A stretch of DNA of 28,953 bases. It comes from Nemertoderma westbladi. Taxonomy: Eukaryota > Xenacoelomorpha > Nemertodermatida > Nemertodermatidae. Of this stretch, positions 1-9,419 are shown one piece after another (the first letter of the stretch is position 1; every line of letters starts with the position of its first letter). A model generated the notes under the pieces. It did not search any database, was not told the DNA's origin, and saw only the letters and a list, made by a program, of their open reading frames with translations. Made by a program: the position numbers and the translations under genes. The stretch covers positions 1 through 28,953 of the forward strand of contig JAUCBJ010007317.1 of the NCBI GenBank assembly GCA_032718475.1, written 5' to 3'.

Positions 1-159
1 GGGCTGGATCACTCAATCACATACACCCCCGTCACGCCTATCCTATTACAGGGGCTCGATAACTCAATCACACACACCCCCGTCACGCCTATCCTATTAC
101 AGGGGCTGGATCACTCAATCACATACACCCCCGTCACGCCTATCCTATTACAGGGGCTG

Positions 160-3100
160 GATCACTCAATCACACACACCCCCGTCTCGCCTATCCTATT
201 ACATGGTCTGGATCACTCAATCACATACACACCCGTCACGCCTATCCTATTACAGGGGCTGGATCACTCAATCACATACACCCCCGTCATGGCTATCCTA
301 TTACAGGGGCTGGATCACTCAATCACATACACCCCCATCACGCCTATCCTATTACAGGGGCTGGATCATTCAATCACATACACCCCCGTCACGCCTATCC
401 TAGGGGCTGGATCACTCAATCACATACACCCCCGTCACGCCTATCCTATTACAGGGGCTGGATCACTCAATCACATACACCCCCGTCACGGCTATCCTAT
501 TACAGGGGCTCGATCACTCAATCACATACACCCCCGTCACGCCTATCCTAGTACAGGGGCTGGATCACTCAATCACATACACCCCCGTCACGCCTATCCT
601 ATTACAGGGGCTGGATCACTCAATCGCATACACCCCCATCACACCTATCCTATTACAGGGGCTGGATCACTCAATCACATACACCCCCGTTACGGCTATC
701 CTATTACATGGGCTGGATCACTCAATCACATACTCCCCCGTCACGCCTATCCTATTACAGGGGTTGGATCACTCAATCACATACACCCCCGTCACCCCTA
801 TCCTATTACAGGGGCTGGATCACTCAATCACATACACCCCCGTTACGGCTATCCTATTACAGGGTCTGGATCACTCAATCACATACTCCCCCGTCACGCC
901 TATCCTATTACAGGGGCCGGATCACTCAATCACATATTCCCCCGTCACGCCTATCCTATTACAGGGGCTGGATCCCTCAATCACATACACCCCCGTCACG
1001 CCTATCCTATTACATGGGCTGGATCACTCAATCACATACACCCCCGTCAGGCCTATCCTATTACAGGGGCTCGATAACTCAATCACACACAACCCCGTCA
1101 CGCCTATCATATTACAGGGTCTGGATCACTCAATCACATACACCCCCGTCACGCCTATCCTATTACAGGGGCTCGATAACTCAATCGCACACACCCCCGT
1201 CACGCCTATCCTATTACATGGGCTGGATCACTCAATCACATACACCCCCGTCACGCCTATCCTATTACAGGGGCTGGATCACTCAATCACATACACCCCC
1301 GTCACGCCGATCCTATTACAGGGGCTGGATCACTCAATCACATACTCCCCCGTCACGCCGATCCTATTACAGGGGCTGGATCACTCAATCACATACACCC
1401 CCGTCACCCCTATCCTATTACAGGGGCTGGATCACACAATCACATACACCCCCGTCACGGCTATCCTATTACAGGGTCTGGATCACTCAATCACATACAC
1501 CCCCGTCACCCCTATCCTATTACAGAGGCTGGATCACTCAATCACATACACCCCCGTCACGCCTATCCTATTACATGGGCTGGATCACTCAATCACATAC
1601 ACCCCCGTCACGCCTATCCTATTACAGGGGCTCGATAACTCAATCACACACACCCCCGTCACGCCTATCCTATTACAGGGGCTGGATCACTCAATCACAT
1701 ACACCCCCGTCACGCCTATCCTATTACAGGGGCTGGATCACTCAATCACTCACACCCCCGTCACGCCTATCCTATTACATGGTCTGGATCACTCAATCAC
1801 ATACACCCCCGTCACGCCTATCCTATTACAGGGGCTGGATCACTCAATCACATACACCCCCGTCATGGCTATCCTATTACAGGGGCTGGATCACTCAATC
1901 ACATACACCCCCATCACGCCTATCCTATTACAGGGGCTGGATCATTCAATCACATACACCCCCGTCACGCCTATCCTATTACAGGGGCTGGATCACTCAA
2001 TCACATACACCCCCGTCACGCCTATCCTATTACAGGGGCTGGATCACTCAATCACATACACCCCCGTCACGGCTATCCTATTACAGGGGCTGGATCACTC
2101 AATCACATACACCCCCGTCACGCCTATCCTAGTACAGGGGCTGGATCACTCAATCACATACACCCCCGTCACGCCTATCCTATTACAGGGGCTGGATCAC
2201 TCAATCGCATACACCCCCATCACACCTATCCTATTACAGGGGCTGGATCACTCAATCACATACTCCCCCGTCACGCCTATCCTATTACAGGGGCTGGATC
2301 ACTCAATCACATACACCCCCGTCACCCCTATCCTATTACAGGGGCTGGATCACTCAATCACATACACCCCCGTTACGGCTATCCTATTACAGGGTCTGGA
2401 TCACTCAATCACATACTCCCCCGTCACGCCTATCCTATTACAGGGGCCGGATCACTCAATCACATATTCCCCCGTCACGCCTATCCTATTACAGGGGCTG
2501 GATCACTCAATCACATACACCCCGGTCACCACTATCCTATTACAGGGGCTGGATCACTCAATCACATACACCCCCGTCACGGCTATCCTATTACAGGGTC
2601 TGGATCACTCAATCACATACACCCCCGTCACCCCTATCCTATTACAGGGGCTGGATCACTCAATCACATACACCCCCGTCACGCCTATCCTATTACAGGG
2701 TCTGGATCACTCAATCACATACACCCCCGTCGCGCCTATCCTATTACGGGGGCTCGATAACTCAATCACACACACCCCCGTCACGCCTATCCTATTACAG
2801 GGTCTGGATCACTCAATCACATACACCCCCGTCACGCCTATAGGGGCTGGATCCCTCAATCACATACACCCCCGTCACGCTTATCCTATTACATGGGCTG
2901 GATCACTCAATCACATACACCCCCGTCAGGCCTATCCTATTACAGGGGCTCGATAACTCAATCACACACACCCCCGTCACGCCTATCATATTACAGGGTC
3001 TGGATCACTCAATCACATACACCCCCGCCACGCCTATCCTATTACAGTTGCTCGATAACTCAATCACACACACCCCCGTCACGCCTATCCTATTACATGG

Positions 3101-3350
3101 GCTGGATCACTCAATCACATACACCCCCGTCACGCCTATCCTATTACAGGGGCTGGATCACTCAATCACATACACCCCCGTCACGCCGATCCTGTTACAG
3201 GGGCTGGATCACTCAATCACATACTCCCCCGTCACGCCGATCCTATTACAGGGGCTGGATCACTCAATCACATACACCCCCGTCACCCCTATCCTATTAC
3301 AGGGGCTGGATCACTCAATCACATACACCCCCGTCATGGCTATCCTATTA
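160..3350. repeat. Higher-order duplications inside the 51-bp array
   Basis: Runs of diagnostic monomer variants recur in the same order. A GTCATGGC variant at 286-293 recurs at 1862-1869, followed in both places by GGATCATTC, then CTAGTACAG (549-556 and 2130-2138), then CAATCGCATA. The offset is about 1581 bp (31 units), reduced to 1576 before the 5-bp loss near 401. Downstream the GGGGCCGG variant recurs at a 1530-bp offset (30 units), because one monomer is missing in the second copy. A third block with GTCAGGCC at 1046 recurs at 2925, which equals 37 units less the 8-bp loss. This is the pattern expected from unequal exchange or segmental duplication within an array. Confidence 0.85.
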
Positions 3351-3664
3351 CAGGGTCTGGTCTGGATCACTCAATCACATACACCCCCGCCACCCCTATC
3401 CTATTACAGGGGCTGGATCACTCAATCACATACACCCCCGTCACGGCTATCCTATTACAGGGTCTGGATCACTCAATCACATACACCCCCGTCACGCCTA
3501 TCCTATTACAGGGGCTGGATCACTCAATCACATACACCCCCGTCACGCCTATCCTATTACAGGGTCTGGATCACTCAATCGCATACACCCCCATCACGCC
3601 TATCCTATTACAGGGGCTGGATCACTCAATCACATACTCCCCCGTCACGCCTATCCTATTACAG

Positions 3665-4900
3665 GGGCTAGATCACTCAATCACATACACCCCCGTCGTC
3701 ACCCCTATCCTATTACAGGGGCTGGATCACTCAATCACACACACCCCCGTCACGCCTATCCTATTACAGGGGCTGGGGCTGGATCACTCAATCAGATACA
3801 CCCCCGTCACGGCTATCCTATTACAGGGGCTGGATCACTCAATCACATACACCCCCGTCGTCACCCCTATCCTATTACAGGGGCTGGGGCTGGATCACTC
3901 AATCACATACACCCCCGTCACGCCTATCCTATTACAGGGGCTAGATCACTCAATCACATACACCCCCGTCGTCACCCCTATCCTATTACAGGGGCTGGGG
4001 CTGGATCACTCAATCACATACACCCCCGTCACGCCTATCCTATTACAGGGGCTAGATCACTCAATCACATACACCCCCGTCGTCACCCCTATCCTATTAC
4101 AGGGGCTGGATCACTCAATCACATACTCCCCCGTCACGCCTATCCTATTACAGGGGCTAGATCACTCAATCACATACATCCCCGTCGCGCCTATCCTATT
4201 ACAGGGGCTGGATCACTCAATCACATACTCCCCCGTCACGCCTATCCTATTACAGGGGCTAGATCACTCAATCACATACATCCCCGTCGCGCCTATCCTA
4301 TTACAGGGGCTGGATCACTCAATCACACACACCCCCGTCACGCCTATCCTATTACAGGGGCTAGATCACTCAATCACATACACCCCCGTCGTCACCCCTA
4401 TCCTATTACAGGGGCTGGGGCTGGATCACTCAATCACATACACCCCCGTCACGCCTATCCTATTACAGGGGCTAGATCACTCAATCACATACACCCCCGT
4501 CGTCACCCCTATCCTATTACAGGGGCTGGATCACTCAATCACACACACCCCCGTCACGCCTATCCTATTACAGGGGCTGGGGCTGGATCACTCAATCAGA
4601 TACACCCCCGTCACGGCTATCCTATTACAGGGGCTGGATCACTCAATCACATACTCCCCCGTCACGCCTATCCTATTACAGGGGCTAGATCACTCAATCA
4701 CATACATCCCCGTCGCGCCTATCCTATTACAGGGGCTGGATCACTCAATCACATACACCCCCGTCGTCACCCCTATCCTATTACAGGGGCTGGATCACTC
4801 AATCACATACACCCCCGTCACGCCTATCCTATTACAGGGGCTGGGGCTGGATCACTCAATCAGATACACCCCCATCACGCCTATCCTATTACAGGGGCTG
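3665..4900. repeat. Distinct satellite subfamily with dimeric higher-order repeats
   Basis: The last quarter of the array uses its own monomer types: GCTAGATCAC instead of GCTGGATCAC, an extra GTC (GTCGTCACC) and an extra GGGGCT (GGGGCTGGGGCTGG). These combine into compound units: a 111-bp dimer (51+3 and 51+6) repeated at 3882 and 3993, and a 102-bp dimer carrying TACATCCCCGTCGCG repeated at about 4156 and 4258. The added lengths are 3 and 6 bp. The sharp change of subfamily near 3665 indicates a separate, more recent local amplification. Confidence 0.85.
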
Positions 4901-4974
4901 GATCACTCAATCACATACACCCCCGCCACGCCTATCCTATTACAGGGTCTGGATCACGCAATCCACATCTACCC

Positions 4975-5958
4975 ATATCGCGTTTTTTCAGTCACTGTTT
5001 GCCGATGTAGTTGTGTTTAGTGTTTGTGATTTTACATGCATCACGAAGATATACAATTTAATGAACGACTTTATGTACAGTACCTACTGTATAAACTCTT
5101 AACAAGTTTGTTGCCAGTTCGTTTTCGTAGAAATTGATCCGATATTATTTTTAGGTATTATGGACGTTTATAATAGGGCCTTACAATCAATAGCATTGAA
5201 ATGATTTGGCATGTAGCAACTTGTATGGAAATAATACACAATTCGTTTACATTGTCAACCACATCCCTTTGTATGTAGAAGAAACCTCCTCGACAATAGG
5301 GCAGGAGGGTAGCATTGGGACGGGAATGGAATATGTATTTCTTAATTAGTTGGTTCTCATAGAATTCACTAAAGTTAGCCAAGATAATGAATGAAGTCTA
5401 TTGTACATAACATAATGCAGTGGGCTATTATTCTATAAGCCACTCATGGCCTGCACGTGCACAATGCACATTTATTATTATAAATCTATACATAAAAGGA
5501 TGAGACCCGACCAACTTTGCTAATTAAGGGGGTCTTAACTCTGAAAAGAAGTTGAAATGAATTTGGCATCCCACGTGTACTAGGCAGGCCCTATACCAGA
5601 TCACAGTTATAGTTACTGTATAATGAATCTATAGAAATGGTAAAGTAATTGATGGCGACTAAAAATATTTACTTGGAAAATCAGCAAACTGTCTTAGAAT
5701 AAACAATCTGCGTAATAATGCATTACAATGATTCTACGAACATACTTTGATAAATGCGATGTGGCATACCATGCCTAGCGAGCTTTACCATGCCAAAGCC
5801 ATGAAACACCAACACAATTCTATCGGTTCCAGGTAGGGCTGGTTATCCCGGTAACCCGGGATCCCGGAAGAAAATGCAATCCTGAAATCGGGAATTTAGT
5901 TAGGGCTTTTCTACAGTCTGACAGTAGCAATTTAATATATCGTGACGTATATATATAT
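4975..5958. other. Intergenic DNA, no gene recognised
   Basis: AT-rich unique-looking sequence. Short open frames exist (for example 5158-5382 on the minus strand, 74 codons), but none shows a recognisable domain, a coding-like pattern or a supporting context. The only structure noted is the GC-rich palindrome listed separately near 5845. Confidence 0.6.
5845..5862. repeat. Short GC-rich palindrome
   Basis: ATCCCGG and CCGGGAT form a 7-bp inverted repeat around a TAAC loop, directly followed by another CCCGG. It stands out from AT-rich surroundings. The preceding TAGGGCTGG resembles ends of some hAT transposons, but no matching inverted end was found, so no element is called. Confidence 0.45.
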
Positions 5959-6069
5959 GCCTGTGTCACACAATACTATCAGCTTGTGTCACACAATACT
6001 ATCAGCTTGTGTCACACAATACTATCAGCTTGTGTCATACAATACACTCTGTCTGTGTCACACAATACT
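5959..6069. repeat. 23-bp minisatellite, small array (about 5 units)
   Basis: Five units of a 23-bp repeat built on TGTGTCACACAATACT plus ATCAGCT or CTCTGTC. The same family, in the same orientation, recurs at 13178 and in the large array at 14999. The array is cut at its right edge by the (TAC)n end of a minus-strand LINE, so the LINE appears to have landed in the array. Confidence 0.9.
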
Positions 6070-7120
6070 ACTACTACTAGGATCGGCATGCTGCATTGCA
6101 GCTGCATTTTTAAGAATGCTGTGCCGGCTTGTCAACAAAATTGCACCGCCACAACTCCCTATCACCCATGACATTTGCTAGATCATCCGCATCTTCACGG
6201 CCAGTGTCCTTTAAGATGCGTCTCAAGAAAGTCATGGGCTCTACACCATGCTTATTCACTCTATGAGGCTGCCAAAGTACAAGATTATGCACTGGCTGGT
6301 CCTCACGGCGAAAGCAATGTCCTGCAAAGCGGAGGCGATTTTGTTCTCGTGTCAAGCTTGGGGGAACCAATGAGACACCTCCAATGTTATATAGTGTCTG
6401 GTTGGTAATGTGTGCATTGTACTTGACACAATGAACCCGGCGTAGCATTCTTGTGAATGTGCCATCCAGAGATTTGGTGTCCTCAGCAGTTAGAGCCCAG
6501 CATGGACTCACATAGAGGAGTACTGGAACTACTGCTGCTCTAAATAATCGGACCTTAAGTTTCCGATTAATTCTCGGTGACTTCCAAATCCTGGAAAGCC
6601 TATTCAAGGCTGCCCAGCCCATGCCTTTCCCTTACGTATTCGAAGGTCCTCACCTGACTTCCGGACCCATGATCCCAGGTAACAGAAGTCGTTCACATTT
6701 CACGTTCACGTTCAGGTATTTTAAAGACCTCAGGGGGAACACCATCTACACCACTGGCACGATTGGTCTTAATGCTCTTTGCAGCAGCCTTCACTTCTGC
6801 AAAGGAGATATCGCCAATGGGAATATCTGGGAGTACAGACTCAGACACTTTTACTTCTATAAAGTTATCAGGCAATACCCTGTCATTATTGAGGAGCTTT
6901 TCAAAGTGGGCTTTCCAACCATTGAGGCGATCGGCTGGTGATTCAGCCTTAACCTTGGTGGTTGGTTGGATTTTCCGCCCAGTAAGCAAATTGATCGATT
7001 TCCATGCCTGGGATGATTGCCTGCTGTCGTCAGCATCATTGATGGCATCAACCTGTTGGTTTATTAGCTCCTGTAGATTAACAGAGTACTGCCTGTTCAG
7101 GGACCGAGAGAAAGCCGCCC
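6070..7120 (-). pseudogene. LINE family A reverse transcriptase, internally deleted copy
   Basis: Read on the minus strand this is the same retrotransposon as at 13270-14998. It starts further 5' than that copy: about 60 residues of pre-RT linker (including NRQYSVNLQELINQQ and QAWKSINLLTGRKIQ, about 7115-6950) lead into ESPADRLNGWKAHFEKLLNN and then RASGVDGVPPEVFKIPE, an RT finger motif. At about 6697-6720 the sequence jumps straight to CYLGS-region codons near the C terminus, losing about 860 bp that encode the catalytic palm (motifs A, B and FADD). The junction carries about 19 nt of filler with repeated ACGTGAA. The C-terminal part (6622-6110) is open and ends in VDKPAQHS. The minus-strand 3' end is GATCCTAGTAG running into the 23-bp array. 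It cannot encode an active enzyme. The endonuclease domain expected in such elements is absent. Confidence 0.9.
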
Positions 7121-7704
7121 CAAGATTAGATTATAACAACAACATTTCCATTGGGTAAGAAAGTGGAGAAGAGCCAGGCCCGACTCTCAATTTTTTAGTT
7201 TATATTACGCGATCAACTTTCACTCATCTCGTCATGAACACAACATGTATGTAAACTTTTGATAAATTTGTTGGCTATGCGTTTGCGGCTGTTTGGGCGG
7301 GGTGTGGTAGGCCTACACTTTTCACACTGAAACATTTTGGTTGTGAAATGTTCAGGGCACAGCGATCAGAGATATTTCATATATATTTTATTATGAGAGG
7401 AAGAAGAACATACAACGTTATTTACTATATTATATGTAACGAAATAATTGTTTTTGGGTTTGGAAGCCTCCCCAAAGAGTTGATATACGATTATATTTAA
7501 AATTATTTCCATGGTCATGGTCATTCACCCGTCTTTAGTTAGAAATTTGTTTGCATGAAAGACAGTTTAGTTTAGTTTTTACTGATTTATTATCTCTTAT
7601 CTGACTGGGGTAATAATAAAGGATAGGATAAATGGAAGCAAAGTGTGACAGTAACAAATATTTCCCCGTCACCCTAGCATGTCTTAAGTATATGATATAT
7701 CAAA

Positions 7705-7753
7705 GGGGGAAGTTTGGATTCACTGCATAAATGCAGTTCACCAAACTTCCCCC
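7705..7753. repeat. 49-bp near-perfect inverted repeat (hairpin)
   Basis: Outer arms GGGGGAAGTTTGG and CCAAACTTCCCCC (13 bp, perfect) enclose inner arms ACTGCAT and ATGCAGT (7 bp, perfect), separated by a small internal asymmetry (ATTC against TCA) and an AA loop. This gives 20 paired bases in 49. A further CTTCCCCC-rich stretch follows at 7768-7783. It could be a foldback or MITE remnant or a hairpin RNA precursor; nothing in the sequence decides between these. Confidence 0.8.
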
Positions 7754-8611
7754 GAATGCACACTGTAACTTCCCCCTTCCCCCAAATATCCACTGTTGAA
7801 TTAATTTGAAGCGATATAATAAGTACAAAATTGTGCGAGTTTTTAATTGTGTGGTCCAATTGTTATTTGATTTCTATTTATTATTTAAAGTGCATTTAAT
7901 ATCACACTGGTTTTTAGAATATTATACTATACAACCTTATGTTTTATTAATTTACCCAATCGAAGCCTCATAAGGGCCGGTTATTTGTACGCATATCCCC
8001 TAATGCGCTCAGTAAGGTTCAAACAACATATTATTAATATGAAAATAAAGTATCTGCAAAGAAAATAATCCAATACTATATAATTTGACCTTATTAAAAA
8101 ATTTGCACTATTGCACACTTATTTGTACAAATGAACTTTAGCAGATCGTAATGGTGGCTCTTATTTAACAAACTTACGTTTATCCTCTACCGATCTACGA
8201 TGGTGTATGATCAAGTGTCAGTCGCTAAAAGTGTCAAAAATCCAATTTAATAAATCTGGATTTGCGATTTTGGACCATATTCATGGACATTTTAAGTCAC
8301 TTTATAGACATAAAAAGTTAAACAAATGTTACGATTATAGTTAGAAATCATTCCAAACTACATTTTAATCCAAAAAATAACATTCTACGATGAATAGAAC
8401 TGGAAATAACAGTGTTTGAAATATCGAAAAAATGTTCACTATTTAAGTGCATTTTGCACTAAGTGCACATGAGTCTTTTCCCAAGTTGTACCCTATTTCA
8501 CACACTACAATCTATCCTCTATCCAATGAAAAAAGTTTCAGATTAAACGGCCCTGTAGAACCGAAGTTATTGATGTTTAAAAATAGTCACTCGAAAATTT
8601 CAAATTCTCTC

Positions 8612-8683
8612 GGTCACATAGTCTAGTGGTTATCAATCACGTTAATGAAACCTAAGTTCGCGGGTTCGAAATCCAATATTGAC
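8612..8683 (+). repeat. Degenerate tRNA-like sequence (probable tRNA-derived SINE head)
   Basis: A box-A-like TAGTCTAGTGGTTA at 8619-8632 and a box-B-like GGTTCGAAATC at 8663-8673 are about 30 bp apart, as in RNA polymerase III promoters inside tRNA genes. The ends GGTCA (8612) and TGACT (8680) can pair like a partial acceptor stem, but the D and T stems are badly mispaired, so this is not a functional tRNA. T- and A-rich runs follow. It is best read as a decayed tRNA-derived SINE or tRNA pseudogene. Confidence 0.5.
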
Positions 8684-8989
8684 TATTCTTAATTTTTTTG
8701 CAAAAAAAATTATTTTTATTTTTTCACTAAAATCGCTCTAACTTCGGTTCTGGTGGTCCAAATTCAATAAAATTGGTATATTCTTTGCCGTAATTTTTTT
8801 CTTAATCTTTTGAGAAGGGGTTATTTTTGGCCCCAAAAAAATTAAAAAAAAGGGCCAAAATAACGCGATATTTTTCGACCCTTAAAATTCGTAATTTTAA
8901 TTATATATGTTAAGATAAAAGATAGCGGAGTTAATTTGATACTTTTTACAGGTACTTTTGGCGCAATACGCTAAATTATAATGGAATAG

Positions 8990-9205
8990 TGTAATAGAAA
9001 TGTACTGTATGATCGGTACCAATAATACAGAGTGTAGTTATGTTATGTTGTATGTAGTTATTGAATCACATATTCTTATTCTCTGCTTATTAATATTATA
9101 CTTTGATAATAAATATCATGCTTATTATTGCTGTATTGTTTGGTTGACAGTTCAAATATAGCAGCCGTGCTAGAGCCGGGTTAGAGGGAGAAGGCCCTCA
9201 TTACA
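8990..9205 (+). repeat. 5' LTR (216 bp)
   Basis: Begins TGTAATAG and ends CTCATTACA, giving the TG...CA termini typical of LTRs. The start is set by the ATAG target duplication immediately outside. The first 26 bp have no partner in the truncated 3' LTR, so the exact start is inferred. A candidate polyadenylation signal AATAAA lies at 9108-9113, downstream of an AT-rich TTATTAATATTATAC stretch that could serve as a TATA region. Confidence 0.85.
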
Positions 9206-9218
9206 TGGAGGTCCCACC
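9206..9218 (+). promoter_or_regulatory. Primer-binding site for tRNA-Gln
   Basis: TGGAGGTCCCACC directly abuts the 5' LTR. It is the exact complement of GGTGGGACCTCCA, the 3' end of animal tRNA-Gln (UUG type) with CCA added. Its position and TGG start are those expected for initiation of minus-strand DNA synthesis. The match stops after 13 nt. Confidence 0.85.
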
Positions 9219-9419
9219 ACAGGTATGGCGAATTGCTGTATGAAGTTAGAAGGTTAAAAGAAGGTAAGCGCTAAAGCGACTGCAGATAAATTCACTAATT
9301 TAAACCTGGATTGGAAATGTAGGATAACTAGGCAGACTTCTAAACATGTAAGGGACGTTTATCATAAAGAAGTAGAGATAGCTAATAAAAATCAGGAATC
9401 TGTTAAAAAAAATAAAAAG
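9219..9419 (+). other. Retrotransposon 5' leader
   Basis: About 200 bp between the primer-binding site and the gag start. It contains several short upstream ATGs followed by early stops and ends in an A-rich tract just before the initiation codon. No packaging or frameshift signal could be identified. Confidence 0.6.

Larger units (their letters stand above)
1..4974. repeat. 51-bp satellite array, about 97 units
   Basis: A near-continuous head-to-tail array of a 51-bp unit whose core reads GGATCACTCAATCACATACA, followed by a C-run, GTCACGCC and TATCCTATTACAG. The window opens inside the array, so its left edge is not seen; the right edge decays around 4964-4974 into unique DNA. Because 51 is divisible by three and the consensus has no plus-strand stop, all three forward frames stay open for hundreds of codons (17-residue repeats such as GWITQSHTPPSRLSYYR), while all three reverse frames contain stops. 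Common variants are GATCACT/GATAACT, CAGGGG/CATGGG, TACACC/TACTCC and GTCACG/GTTACG. Length variants include a 5-bp loss near 401, an 8-bp loss near 2845 and a 6-bp gain near 3358. I read it as non-coding satellite; a repetitive protein is not excluded but has no other support. Confidence 0.97.
7121..8985. other. AT-rich intergenic DNA, no gene recognised
   Basis: No open frame of convincing length or content. It holds many A/T runs and the two structures listed separately: a 49-bp hairpin near 7705 and a tRNA-like Pol III promoter remnant near 8612. The right end (about 8940-8985) is the left flank of the LTR element; joining it to 12398 across the duplicated ATAG restores a continuous AT-rich sequence. 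Confidence 0.6.

Noticed and set aside
1-4974. Telomeric repeat
   Set aside because: The unit bears no resemblance to TTAGGG-type telomeric repeats; a subtelomeric or centromeric location cannot be judged from sequence.
1-5010. Long plus-strand frames of 262-730 codons as protein genes
   Set aside because: They are a consequence of a 51-bp period without stops on an AC-rich strand; three frames are open at once and no start context, splice signal or domain supports translation. With equal base use, 51 codons free of stops would occur roughly one time in ten, so this is not strong evidence.
5158-5382. 74-codon minus-strand frame as a gene
   Set aside because: No recognisable domain, no supporting context, and a length expected by chance.
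5835-5862. TAGGGCTGG as a hAT terminal repeat
   Set aside because: No inverted partner and no 8-bp target duplication could be found.
8612-8683. Functional tRNA gene
   Set aside because: D and T stems do not pair and the acceptor stem pairs only partly; called a degenerate tRNA-like sequence instead.
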